From assembly GCA_031278145.1 (NCBI GenBank), contig JAITLA010000094.1, positions 1 to 10,241 of the forward strand: 10,241 nt of DNA, written 5' to 3'. The stretch comes from Eubacteriales Family XIII. Incertae Sedis bacterium (GTDB taxonomy: Bacteria; Bacillota_A; Clostridia; Peptostreptococcales; Anaerovoracaceae). Position 1 is the first letter of the stretch; the number at the start of each line of letters is the position of its first letter. Below the pieces are notes generated by a model. The model was not told where the DNA came from, ran no database searches, and worked only from the letters and a program-made list of their open reading frames with translations. Positions 1-7,678 of this stretch are shown one piece after another. The translations under genes were made by a program, and so were the position numbers.

Positions 1-203
1 GTTCGGCTTCGCCTCACTCCTCCGCTCTCTTCGTTCGTTTATGCCCGGAGCGCAGCGAACGGGTGCTTCGCTGTCCTGTTTTGCATTGCGGCTGAAGCCG
101 CGCAAAACAGGCGAAGCCCTTGTCCCCTCAAAACATCCGTTCAACAATTTGAGTGCGCTCCGCGCTCAAATTTTGACGGAGCCAAAATTGAATAGTACCC
201 TGT
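1..203. repeat. Gene-free region of stacked imperfect inverted repeats
   Basis: No credible coding frame is seen. The stretch is built of palindromic units. One hairpin spans 61-119: an outer GCTTCG/CGAAGC pair (65-70 with 112-117), then CCTGTTTTGC/GCAAAACAGG (75-84 with 102-111), then GCGGC/GCCGC (88-92 with 97-101) around a TGAA loop. A second spans 136-180: AATTTGAGTGCG (146-157) pairs with CGCGCTCAAATT (161-172), with one G-T pair, around a CTC loop, and is flanked by TCCGT (136-140) and ACGGA (176-180). The word GCTTCGC or its complement recurs several times. Neither hairpin has a T-run behind it, so they do not look like terminators. This could be a dispersed palindromic repeat family or the remains of one; one copy cannot decide. 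Confidence 0.5.
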
Positions 204-253
204 AAAAAAATTCGCGGCGAGAGTAACAATTTTGCAACTCTCGCCGTTTTTTT
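204..253. terminator. Bidirectional rho-independent terminator
   Basis: CGGCGAGAGT (215-224) pairs perfectly with ACTCTCGCCG (237-246) around a 12-base loop. On the plus strand the stem is followed at once by seven T (247-253). On the minus strand it is followed by CGAA and then seven T (the A-run at 204-210). It lies 66 bases beyond the stop of the acetyltransferase gene, so it most likely ends the larB-to-acetyltransferase operon. The plus-strand T-run is the better placed, so it may also stop a transcript entering from the left of the window. Confidence 0.8.
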
Positions 254-318
254 CTCCGAAACGTGTAAAAATGGAAAGCGAAGGTTTTGACGAACCAAGA
301 CGGACGGCGGCGCGCGCC

Positions 319-861
319 TCAGCGCAAGTCCAGACGCATCACCTCGGGAAAGCAGCTCTCGTTGTACTGCGGGCAGTCAAAGCACTCGAAGAAGGTCGGC
401 GCGCCCGCGCGCGGGACGGTGACAAAGCCCCGCTTGCGGAAGAATTCGGGCGCCCGCGCGACGAGGAAGAGCTCGTGGCCGCCGCGGGCCTTCGCCTCGT
501 TCACGGCAAGCTCCAGCAGCTTCATCCCCAGCCTGTGCGCGCGGTATTCCGGCTCCACGGCTATGCCGTCGATGATGAAGGCGCCCTCGCGCAAGGCCAG
601 CACGCAGCCGCCGATGCGCCGCCCGTCCCGCGCGGGGGAGGCGCTCTCGCCCGCCGCGTCCGCGTTCACGCGCAACTCCGCGGCCTCCCAGCACTTGACG
701 AGGTCCGTCGGAACCGCTTCCTCCGCCGAAAACTCCAATCCGTTCCGAATGAACAGCGCGACAAGCGCGTCGTAGGCCTCCGTTTCGAAGATCGCCACCG
801 CAGAGGACGGCGCGCCGTTCTCGCGGAGGCCGTCTTGCTTCCCGCCGGCCGTGTCTACCAT
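319..861 (-). CDS. GNAT-family N-acetyltransferase
   Basis: This is a 180-residue cytosolic acetyltransferase of the Gcn5-related fold, which transfers acetyl from acetyl-CoA to an amine; the substrate is not known. The central beta strand and acetyl-CoA loop are visible at about residues 97-117 (IDGIAVEPEYRAHRLGMKLL). In that loop the usual R-x-x-G-x-G/A reads R107-A-H-R110-L-G112-M, so the first glycine is an arginine. The C-terminus has three cysteines (C160, C163, C170) in FECFDCPQYNESC, a tail resembling that of short ArgA-like acetyltransferases; arginine synthesis is possible but unproven. The ATG lies 7 nt behind GGAGG. The gene overlaps the end of the lipid kinase gene by 7 bases, so it is last in the operon and probably translationally coupled. 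Confidence 0.8.
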   Translation of the reverse strand: MVDTAGGKQDGLRENGAPSSAVAIFETEAYDALVALFIRNGLEFSAEEAVPTDLVKCWEAAELRVNADAAGESASPARDGRRIGGCVLALREGAFIIDGIAVEPEYRAHRLGMKLLELAVNEAKARGGHELFLVARAPEFFRKRGFVTVPRAGAPTFFECFDCPQYNESCFPEVMRLDLR

Positions 862-1775
862 ATCGAAGCCTCCATATCGTCCCTGCGCGTATTCACGCGC
901 AGCCTCTTGTGCAGTACCGATATCTCGACGGGCAGCGTGTCGCCCGCCTCCCCGTCCATGTCCGTCGCAATCGCCTGTTCCGACTCGATGCGCAGCGCGG
1001 CGGTTTTGAAGGAGATCACGTTGCGGTTGACGGGATGCTGTCCCGTCATAACGGCGATCAGAAGCGGCGCGAGCTCCATGATGGGCATCTCCCGGAAGAG
1101 GATCACGTCCAAAAGTCCGTCGTTCAGCACGGCGTCCGGCGCGAGCCGCCTGAAGCCGCCCGCCGAGCGGCCGTTCATAACGAGCATGAAGTAGATGTTC
1201 GCCTCCAGATTGAAGGCCTCGCAGCTGACCCGCACGAACACGGGGCGCAGGTTCGGAAGCTCGCTGAAGCCCTTGAGGTAATAGGAAATCACGCCCAAGG
1301 TGTTCTTCAGATTCGGGTCCGTCTTCTGGCTTATGTCGGCAAGCATGCCCATGGCGAGCACGTTGACGAAGCAGCGCCCGCCCGCGACGCCGACATCGGC
1401 CGCGGTGTATTTTTCCCCGAGCGCGATTTCCATCATATCGTCGAGCCTGTTCGGCAGATCCAGATAGGACGCGAAGTCGTTGGCCGTACCCGCCGGGAAT
1501 ATCGCGAGCGGCAGGTCGATCCCGTGTTTGATCATGGCGTTGACCATCGAATGGACGGTGCCATCCCCGCCGGCGGCGATGAATTTGCGGTATTCGCCGG
1601 GGCGCACGTGTTCGAGCACGGCGTCGAGGCGGTTTTCGCTGCGATCCGCGCGGATTGGGATGACGAGCATCCCCTTTTTCTGAAAGCGCTCCAGGATGGC
1701 GTCGAGGTTGTTTTTAAACACGCCGTTCCCCGCGTAGGGGTTATAGAACAGCAGAACCTTGGCCGGTTTTTTCAT
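855..1775 (-). CDS. Diacylglycerol kinase family lipid kinase (YegS/DgkB type)
   Basis: A 306-residue member of the soluble DAGK catalytic family (DgkB, YegS, sphingosine kinase relatives), which phosphorylates a lipid hydroxyl with ATP and acts at the membrane surface. Seen: NPYAG at 12-16, the nucleotide-binding GGDGT at 69-73, PAGTANDFA at 94-102, and the C-terminal DMDGE segment near 273. Length is normal for the family. In Firmicutes such enzymes (DgkB) recycle diacylglycerol from lipoteichoic acid synthesis; that role here is inference. The ATG has AGGGGAG a few bases upstream. The start lies inside folC, a 35-base overlap, and the stop overlaps the acetyltransferase start by 7 bases. 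Confidence 0.9.
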   Translation of the reverse strand: MKKPAKVLLFYNPYAGNGVFKNNLDAILERFQKKGMLVIPIRADRSENRLDAVLEHVRPGEYRKFIAAGGDGTVHSMVNAMIKHGIDLPLAIFPAGTANDFASYLDLPNRLDDMMEIALGEKYTAADVGVAGGRCFVNVLAMGMLADISQKTDPNLKNTLGVISYYLKGFSELPNLRPVFVRVSCEAFNLEANIYFMLVMNGRSAGGFRRLAPDAVLNDGLLDVILFREMPIMELAPLLIAVMTGQHPVNRNVISFKTAALRIESEQAIATDMDGEAGDTLPVEISVLHKRLRVNTRRDDMEASIW

Positions 1776-3063
1776 ACAGCTCCCCTCTGACGGCGCCGAG
1801 CAGATACAAGGAACCGGATACGATGATCACGTCAAAATCCCCCCGGCGACGCCAAGCTTCCTCTATCGCGCGCGCGGGATCGGCGATGACCGCGCAGGGC
1901 TTCCCCGTCCGCTCGATCTCCTTGCCAAGCTCCGCAGCCGAAAGACGCCGTTTGTTGTCCGGTTCGGTCGCGATGTAGGCGTCCGCGACGCGGTCAAACT
2001 GCGCGATCATCGGGGACAGCGCCTTTTCCCGCAGCACGCCCGCGACGAGCAGTATCCGCTTGCCGGGAAACAGCGCGCGCGCGGTTTCGGCCATGGCCGC
2101 TGCGCCGGCCGGATTGTGCGCGCCGTCGAGGACGACGGTCGGCTCGCCCGGCAGCACCTCGAAGCGGCCCGGTTGCTTGGCTTCCGCGAGCCCCTTGCGC
2201 AGCAGCGCGCCGTCGGTCGTGAGCAGCGCTTTTTCGCGCAGCAGCTCAATCGCGCACAGCGCGCATATCGCGTTTTCCACCTGGTGCATGCCGGGCATCG
2301 ATATGCGGATGTCGCCGTAGGATTTGCCGAAGATGTTCGCGCTGAAGCTGTAGCCCCGCGTGGATTTTTGCACGCCGCGCGCCTTGATCTTGCCCGCGTC
2401 GATCAGGGGGGCGCGCTTTTCATAGGCCACGCGCGCGATGACCTTGGCCGCGTCCTCATCCGCCACGTTTACGATCACGGGGCAGCCGGGCTTGATGATG
2501 CCGGCCTTTTCACGCGCGATTTCGGGCAGCGTGTTTCCGAGCCTGTCCGTGTGGTCGAGCGATACGGAGCTTATGACGCAGACCTCGGGGCGCTTGACGA
2601 CGTTCGTGGAATCGCCCCTGCCGCCGAGGCCGACCTCCAGCACGAGGAATTCCGTTTCCTTCTTGGAAAAATACAGGAAGGCGACGGCCGTTAGCACCTC
2701 GAATTCCGTCGGGGAGTCAAGGCCGGCGGCCGACATCTCGTCAATCCGCGCCATGACCGCGCGCGTGCATTCCGCAAACTCTTCCTCCGTGATGCGCCGC
2801 CCGTCGAACTCGATGCGCTCAAAGAAATCGACGACGAAGGGCGAGGTGTAAAGCCCCGCCTTGCGGCCGTGCCGCAGCAGCACGGAATAGATGTAACGGC
2901 AGACGGAGCCCTTGCCGTTCGTGCCCGCCACGTGGATGATCCGCATGCGGTCCTGCGGATTCCCGAGCAAATCCAGCAGGGCGCCGATGCGCTCAAGGCC
3001 GAGCTTGCTGCCGAAGCGTTCAAAGCCGTGTATCAGCTCGATGGGGTTTTGGTTTTCCGTCAT
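1741..3063 (-). CDS. folC: Bifunctional folylpolyglutamate synthase / dihydrofolate synthase
   Basis: A 440-residue cytosolic Mur-ligase-family enzyme that adds glutamate to dihydropteroate or to folates with ATP. Seen: the P-loop GTNGKGS at 47-53, LEVGLGG at 142-148 with GRGDSTNV behind it (the usual form is GRLDATNV), SLDHTDRLG at 168-176, the GRFE segment at 299-302, and DGAHNP at 313-318, which marks the C-terminal glutamate-ligase domain. The reading frame stays open far upstream inside valS. The start at 3063 was chosen because the protein then begins just before the family's N-terminal region and because ATGA links it to the valS stop (4-base overlap). Its end overlaps the lipid kinase start by 35 bases. 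A valS-folC order is common in Firmicutes. Confidence 0.95.
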   Translation of the reverse strand: MTENQNPIELIHGFERFGSKLGLERIGALLDLLGNPQDRMRIIHVAGTNGKGSVCRYIYSVLLRHGRKAGLYTSPFVVDFFERIEFDGRRITEEEFAECTRAVMARIDEMSAAGLDSPTEFEVLTAVAFLYFSKKETEFLVLEVGLGGRGDSTNVVKRPEVCVISSVSLDHTDRLGNTLPEIAREKAGIIKPGCPVIVNVADEDAAKVIARVAYEKRAPLIDAGKIKARGVQKSTRGYSFSANIFGKSYGDIRISMPGMHQVENAICALCAIELLREKALLTTDGALLRKGLAEAKQPGRFEVLPGEPTVVLDGAHNPAGAAAMAETARALFPGKRILLVAGVLREKALSPMIAQFDRVADAYIATEPDNKRRLSAAELGKEIERTGKPCAVIADPARAIEEAWRRRGDFDVIIVSGSLYLLGAVRGELYEKTGQGSAVL

Positions 3064-5801
3064 GAAAGCTTCTTCTCCACGAAGGCGAGGCGCGCGGCGA
3101 GCTTCGCGGCCGTTTCCTCGCAGACCGCGAGCCTTTCCCGCTCCGCGCTCACGAGCCGGGCGGGGGCCTTGCCCGTGAAGCCCGGGTTCGCGAGCTTCGC
3201 GCCTATGCGCGCGATGTCGTCCGCCACGCGGGTCTTTTCCTTGTTCAGCCGCTCGAATTCCGCCTTGTAATCGATCAGCTCGTCCAGAGGGATGAATACC
3301 TCCGCCACGCTCGTCACGGCGGAGGCGCTCTCCGGGGGGACGCCCGCCTTGTCCGTGGCGTATGCGATTGCGGCGAGGCCCGCCGTTTTTTTCAGATGGC
3401 GTTCCTCCCGCCGCAGGGCCTCCAGATTTTCGGGCGCGGCCACGATCACGGCGGGAAGGAGCTTTGCGGGCGCCGCGCCCGCTTCGGCCCGGATGTTCCG
3501 TATGCTCCGTATGAGCTCCTTGGCCTGTTCTATGCGCGCGGCGGCCGGGAGAAGGTCCTCGGGCGGCGGCGTCGCTTCGGGCCAGGCGGCGCTTATGAGC
3601 AGCGGGCGCGCCGCGTCGCCGTCCCGCACGGACGGCGGCGCGGCGGCGGCTTCCGCGCCGGCCTCGGGCGGCAGGAAGCCCCAGATCTCCTCCGTGATGA
3701 AGGGCATGAAGGGATGCAGCAGCTTCAATATGTCGCGTAGCACCTTGACGAGCACGGATCGCGCCCGCGCTTTTTCGGCCTCGTCGTAGCCGTAGAGGCG
3801 CTCCTTGACCAGCTCTATGTACCAGTCGCAGTATTCGCTCCAGATGAGCTCGTATATCTTCTGCGCGGCCGCGGACAGCTCGAAGCGCTCCATATTGCGC
3901 GTGATCTCGGCGGCGGCCTCCGCCGTCTTGCGCAGCATCCATTGGTCCTCGTCGGGGAGGGACGCGCGCGCGTCGCCCTGCGGGACGCCGGGCACGGGCG
4001 TGAGGACGCCGTCCGCGGCGGGCAGGTTCATGATCACGAAGCGCGAGGCGTTCCACAGCTTGTTCGCGAAATTGCGCGCGCTCTCTATCTTTTCCGTCTG
4101 AAAGCGCATGTCGCTGCCCGCGGAAACCCCCGAAATCAGCGCGAAGCGCAGGGCGTCCGCGCCGTAGCGCTCGATGATCTCAAGCGGATCGACGCCGTTT
4201 CCGAGGGATTTGCTCATCTTGCGGCCTTCGCCGTCGCGCACGAGGCCGTGCACGTAAACATGCCGGAAGGGGAGCTCCCCCATGACCTCCAAACCGGAGA
4301 ACACCATGCGCACGACCCAGAAGAATATGATGTCGTAGCCCGTTACGAGGACGCTTGTCGGATAGAAATACGAGAGGTCCTCCGTCTTTTCCGGCCAGCC
4401 CAGCGTCGAAAAGGGCCACAGGGCGGAGCTGAACCAGGTGTCGAGCACGTCCTCGTCCTGCCTGAGCTCGTCCGAGCCGCATTCCGGACAGGTGCGCGGG
4501 GCTTCGGCGGCGACGGCGATCCCGCCGCAGGCGTCGCAGTACCAGGCGGGTATCCGGTGGCCCCACCAGAGCTGTCTGGAAACGCACCAGTCGCGCAGTT
4601 CCGCGAGCCAGTGCAGGTAGATCTTCTCAAAGTGCTCCGGCACATGCGTCAGGCGGCCCTCCTTCGCGGCCGCAATCGCGGGCTGTGCCAAGGCATCCAT
4701 GCGGACGAACCACTGGTCCGAAAGCAGGGGCTCTATAACGGTGTCGCAGCGATAGCACTTGCCGATGGGGATGATCTTTTCTTCTGTTTTCACGAGGAAG
4801 CCCGCTTCCGCGAGCGCTTGCACCCAAGCCTTCCTGCAGGCGAAGCGATCCATGCCCGCGTATTTTTCCGCCAAGCCCGTCATGACCGCGTTTTCGTCTA
4901 TGCAGGAGGGCATGTCGAGGCCGTGCCGCTCGCCCACCTCGAAATCGTTCGGATCGTGGGCGGGCGTGATCTTGACGGCGCCCGTGCCCTTTTCGGGGTC
5001 CGGATAGGGATCGGCGAGGATCGGTATCCGTCTGTCGGTGAGCGGGATGCACACCTGCGTGCCCACGAGGGCGCCGTAGCGCGCGTCGTCGGGATGCACG
5101 GCTATCGCCACGTCCGCGAACATCGTTTCCGGCCTCGATGTGGCGACGACGATACCCGGGCCGCCGTCCGCGCCCGGATAGCGAAAATACCAGTGGGTCC
5201 CGCTTTTGTCCTCGTGCTCCACCTCCGCGTCGGACAGGGAGGTGCCGCAGCGCGGGCACCAATTGATCAGCCTGTTGCCGCGATAGATCAGGCCCTTTTC
5301 GTACAGCCGGACGAAATACGCGCGCACGGCGCGGTTGCAGCCCTCGTCCATCGTGAAGCGCTCCCGCGCCCAGTCGCACGAGTTGCCGAGCTTGCGCATC
5401 TGCCCCGTGATCTTGCCGCCGTAAACGCGCTTCCATTCCCAGGCCCGCTTCAGGAATTCCTCGCGGCCGAGCGCGTGCTTGCTCTTGCCCTCCGTCGCCA
5501 GAATCTCTTCCGCGACCTTCACCTCCGTGGCGATGCTGGCGTGATCGGTGCCGGGGAGCCACAGCGCGCAGTAGCCCTGCATGCGCCGCCACCGCGTCAG
5601 CACGTCTTGCAGGGTCTGATCGAGCGCGTGCCCCATGTGCAGCTGCCCCGTGATGTTCGGCGGCGGTATCACGATGGTGAAGGGCTTCTTGGCGCGGTCT
5701 ATCGCGGCGTGAAAGGCGCCGCTCTTCTCCCACGCGGCGTATATCCGTTCCTCGAATGCCTTTGGATCGTAATTCTTTGCGAGATTCGCGTTTTGTTCCA
5801 T
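3060..5801 (-). CDS. valS: Valyl-tRNA synthetase
   Basis: A 913-residue class I aminoacyl-tRNA synthetase that charges tRNA-Val and edits mischarged threonine. Seen: the HIGH-type signature as HMGH at 55-58 after PPPNITGQL; the editing domain with TSRPETMFAD at 221-230 and AHDPNDFEVG at 281-290; cysteine pairs at 182/185, 349/352, 422/425 and 438/441 that look like zinc ribbons; KMSKS at 528-532; and the C-terminal coiled-coil arm over about the last 70 residues. Length fits the family. The ATG follows CGGAGG at a rather long spacing of about 12 nt. It sits 59 bases behind larC, with no room for a T-box leader, and its stop overlaps the folC start. Expression is probably from the larB promoter or from one inside larC. 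Confidence 0.97.
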   Translation of the reverse strand: MEQNANLAKNYDPKAFEERIYAAWEKSGAFHAAIDRAKKPFTIVIPPPNITGQLHMGHALDQTLQDVLTRWRRMQGYCALWLPGTDHASIATEVKVAEEILATEGKSKHALGREEFLKRAWEWKRVYGGKITGQMRKLGNSCDWARERFTMDEGCNRAVRAYFVRLYEKGLIYRGNRLINWCPRCGTSLSDAEVEHEDKSGTHWYFRYPGADGGPGIVVATSRPETMFADVAIAVHPDDARYGALVGTQVCIPLTDRRIPILADPYPDPEKGTGAVKITPAHDPNDFEVGERHGLDMPSCIDENAVMTGLAEKYAGMDRFACRKAWVQALAEAGFLVKTEEKIIPIGKCYRCDTVIEPLLSDQWFVRMDALAQPAIAAAKEGRLTHVPEHFEKIYLHWLAELRDWCVSRQLWWGHRIPAWYCDACGGIAVAAEAPRTCPECGSDELRQDEDVLDTWFSSALWPFSTLGWPEKTEDLSYFYPTSVLVTGYDIIFFWVVRMVFSGLEVMGELPFRHVYVHGLVRDGEGRKMSKSLGNGVDPLEIIERYGADALRFALISGVSAGSDMRFQTEKIESARNFANKLWNASRFVIMNLPAADGVLTPVPGVPQGDARASLPDEDQWMLRKTAEAAAEITRNMERFELSAAAQKIYELIWSEYCDWYIELVKERLYGYDEAEKARARSVLVKVLRDILKLLHPFMPFITEEIWGFLPPEAGAEAAAAPPSVRDGDAARPLLISAAWPEATPPPEDLLPAAARIEQAKELIRSIRNIRAEAGAAPAKLLPAVIVAAPENLEALRREERHLKKTAGLAAIAYATDKAGVPPESASAVTSVAEVFIPLDELIDYKAEFERLNKEKTRVADDIARIGAKLANPGFTGKAPARLVSAERERLAVCEETAAKLAARLAFVEKKLS

Positions 5802-5860
5802 GGTGAACGCAGTCCTCCGATTTGGGCCGGCCCCGCGCCCGCACGCGTTGCCATAAAAAA

Positions 5861-6718
5861 TTATTCCGCGATTGTTCCGAGAAGCACGCGCAACGCGTTA
5901 AAGCGTCCCGTATCCCGCTTTCCGAAGCCGTAGCCGACGCCCAAGATCTCGATTTCGGGCAGGCGCGTGCAGCGGGCGCCGAGGCCCTTCAGTATGCCGA
6001 AGCCCGTGGGCGTCACCATTTCGGTACGCACATCCTCCCCGACGATGCCGATGCCGCTGCCCTTGAGCATTTCCATCACCGCCGGGACGGGAACGGGGAT
6101 CAGGCCGTGCCGGCAATGTATGAAGCCGCTGCCGTCGTGAACCGGCGAACACAGGATCTCGTCCGCGCCGAGCATGTCCACGCAGACGGCCGCGCCTACG
6201 ATGTCCACGATGGAATCCAGCGCGCCGACCTCGTGGAACACGACGTCCGGGACGGGGATGTCGTGGACGGCGGCTTCCGCTTCCGCGATGACCCGGAATA
6301 CGGCAACGGACATCCGCTTCACATTGTCGTTCAGCCCGCTGGCTTCGATCAGGGCGCGGATGGATTTGAAGCTGCGGTGTTCGTCTTGCGCATGGTCCGC
6401 GATCTCGTCCGCGGCGTGCGTATGCGCGTGTGTGTGCGCGTGGCCGTGGTCGTGGGAATGGTTGTCGTCGTGGGAATGGTCGGCGCCGCCGTGCGTGTGC
6501 GCGTGGACGCGGGGCGCGTCGTCGATGCGCACGTCGAGGTTCACGCCCGTGATCCCGTTCATCCGCGCCTTGTTCGGGCTGAGCGAGAAGCCCGAAACGC
6601 CCAGCTTGTCGAGCTCCGCGCGCAGCGTGTTCACGTCGGCGCCGAGGTGGATCAACGCGCCGAGCGTCATATCGCCGCTTATGCCCGCGACGCAATCAAA
6701 ATACAGTACGCGTTTCAT
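5861..6718 (-). CDS. larC: LarC, nickel-pincer cofactor protein, N-terminal domain only
   Basis: LarC inserts nickel into the dithiocarboxylated pyridinium mononucleotide, the last step of NPN cofactor synthesis. This 285-residue protein shows the LarC N-terminus (YFDCVAGISGDMTLGALI at 6-23), FHEVGALDSIVDIVG at 161-175 and EMVTPTGFGIL at 233-243. Between them, residues 72-114 form a linker with 15 histidines, probably a metal store or shuttle. Full-length LarC is about 400 residues; this one stops at ...RVLLGTIAE, where the C-terminal domain (LarC2 in Lactobacillus plantarum, where it is joined by programmed frameshift) would start. The 59 bases before valS cannot hold it. The start at 6718 follows ACGGAGG by 5 nt; the open frame extending upstream through larB is ignored. 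It lies 56 bases behind larB. Confidence 0.9.
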   Translation of the reverse strand: MKRVLYFDCVAGISGDMTLGALIHLGADVNTLRAELDKLGVSGFSLSPNKARMNGITGVNLDVRIDDAPRVHAHTHGGADHSHDDNHSHDHGHAHTHAHTHAADEIADHAQDEHRSFKSIRALIEASGLNDNVKRMSVAVFRVIAEAEAAVHDIPVPDVVFHEVGALDSIVDIVGAAVCVDMLGADEILCSPVHDGSGFIHCRHGLIPVPVPAVMEMLKGSGIGIVGEDVRTEMVTPTGFGILKGLGARCTRLPEIEILGVGYGFGKRDTGRFNALRVLLGTIAE

Positions 6719-6737
6719 ACTTGCCTCCGTAGCGGCC

Positions 6738-6769
6738 TTTGGGCCGCCCTCGTTCCGCTTTGGCGGCCC
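6738..6769 (-). other. Intercistronic hairpin between larB and larC
   Basis: GGGCCGCC (6741-6748) and GGCGGCCC (6762-6769) form a perfect 8-bp GC stem. A shorter alternative stem, GCGGCC (6732-6737) with GGCCGC (6742-6747), lies closer to the larC ribosome binding site and excludes the first. There is no T-run, so it is not a terminator. It may stabilise the message or adjust larC translation; this is inference. Confidence 0.4.
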
Positions 6770-6774
6770 GGCCC

Positions 6775-7566
6775 CTATGCGGGGGACGTGTCCCGCCGAG
6801 CCTTGTCCGCGGGCGCTGCGGACAAGCCATCGATCAGCGCGGCCAGATAACCCGCGCCGAAGCCGTTGTCTATGTTCATGACGCTCACGCCGAGCGAGCA
6901 GCTGTTGAGCATGGCGAAGAGCGCCGCCAGCCCGCCCAGGCTCGCGCCGTAGCCCACGCTCGTTGGCACCGCGATCACGGGCTTGTCCACGAGGCCGCCC
7001 ACGACGCTCGCGAGCGCGCCTTCCATGCCGGCCACGACCACGACGACGCTCGCGGCGCGGATTCGCGGAACGCGGTCCAGCAGGCGGTGCAGGCCCGCCA
7101 CGCCGACATCGTATACGCGCAGGACCGCGCTGCCGTAGAATTCGGCGGTGAGCGCCGCCTCCTCCGCCACGGGCATGTCCGCGGCGCCGGCCGAAACGAC
7201 GGCCACGCCCGCGCCCCCTCGGGGCGCGGGGTCGCGCCGCAGCAGGATCAGGCGCGCCGTCCGGTCGTAGTGCGCCTCCGGGAGCCTGCGTTTGACGGCC
7301 TCGTACATCTCGGCGGAAGCCCGCGTGCACAGTACGTTTGCGTTCGTCGCGGCCAGTTCCTCCAGGATCAGGGCCGCCTGCTCCGGCGTCTTGCCCTGCC
7401 CAAACACGACCTCGGCCGCGCCGCAGCGAAGCGCGCGATGCTTGTCCACCTTCGCGAAGCCCATGTCCCGGTACGGCAGATCCCGCAGGACCTCCATGGC
7501 CTCGGCGGGGCTCTTCTCGCCCCCGGCCACCTCGTTCAAAATGCGTTCAAGAAATGCTGTGTCCAA
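6775..7566 (-). CDS. larB: LarB, nickel-pincer cofactor biosynthesis carboxylase
   Basis: LarB carboxylates and hydrolyses nicotinic acid adenine dinucleotide to pyridinium-3,5-biscarboxylic acid mononucleotide, the first step of NPN cofactor synthesis, using a PurE-like domain. In 263 residues it shows VDKHRALRCGAAEVVFGQGKT at 40-60, SAGAADMPVAEEA at 125-137, and the PurE-like core VAGMEGALASVVGGLVDKP (178-196), PTSVGYGAS (201-209) and MNIDNGFGAGYLA (230-242). The start is TTG at 7566, with GGAG 7 nt upstream; no in-frame ATG lies near. It is the first gene of the minus-strand operon, and larC follows. LarE, the sulfur-transfer enzyme, is not in the window. Confidence 0.93.
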   Translation of the reverse strand: MDTAFLERILNEVAGGEKSPAEAMEVLRDLPYRDMGFAKVDKHRALRCGAAEVVFGQGKTPEQAALILEELAATNANVLCTRASAEMYEAVKRRLPEAHYDRTARLILLRRDPAPRGGAGVAVVSAGAADMPVAEEAALTAEFYGSAVLRVYDVGVAGLHRLLDRVPRIRAASVVVVVAGMEGALASVVGGLVDKPVIAVPTSVGYGASLGGLAALFAMLNSCSLGVSVMNIDNGFGAGYLAALIDGLSAAPADKARRDTSPA

Positions 7567-7598
7567 TGGAATGCTCCGAATCGGATGATACGATTTTC

Positions 7599-7645
7599 GT
7601 TACCGAGCCCATGGCGGCGCTTCGCGCCGCCATGGGCTCGGTAAC
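7599..7645 (-). repeat. 22-bp perfect inverted repeat in the larB leader
   Basis: Bases 7599-7620 pair without mismatch with 7624-7645 across a 3-base loop (TTC). The stem includes CCCATGGCGGCGC and its complement. It lies between the predicted larB promoter (7679-7687) and the larB Shine-Dalgarno (7574-7578), so it should form in the mRNA leader. No T-run follows on either strand, so it is not an ordinary terminator. AATCGG just before the stem (minus strand, 7650-7645) can also pair with CCGATT (7584-7579), which abuts the larB Shine-Dalgarno. Confidence 0.85.
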
Positions 7646-7678
7646 CGATTGTCCCCGCGATATTTTGCGTATGGGTAA

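Noticed and set aside
909..1790. 293-codon plus-strand frame opposite the lipid kinase gene
   Set aside because: Antisense shadow of a gene with intact kinase motifs; no recognisable domain.
3064..4056. Long upstream extension of the folC frame inside valS
   Set aside because: The extra residues are low-complexity R/A/G sequence in the shadow of valS. The ATGA start at 3063 gives a normal FolC.
5802..5860. Possible missing LarC2 domain by frameshift before valS
   Set aside because: Only 59 bases are available; the domain needs well over 100 codons.
3942..5933. 663-codon open frame on the plus strand opposite valS
   Set aside because: It lies fully antisense to a clear valS with all synthetase motifs. 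Its composition is that of a GC-rich shadow frame rich in R, A, H and V, and it shows no known domain.
6719..7330. Upstream extension of the larC frame through larB
   Set aside because: LarC homology begins at 6718, behind a good ribosome binding site. The upstream part is a shadow of larB.
7599..7645. Reading the 22-bp hairpin as a terminator of the antitoxin module
   Set aside because: No T-run follows on either strand, and it lies downstream of the larB promoter.
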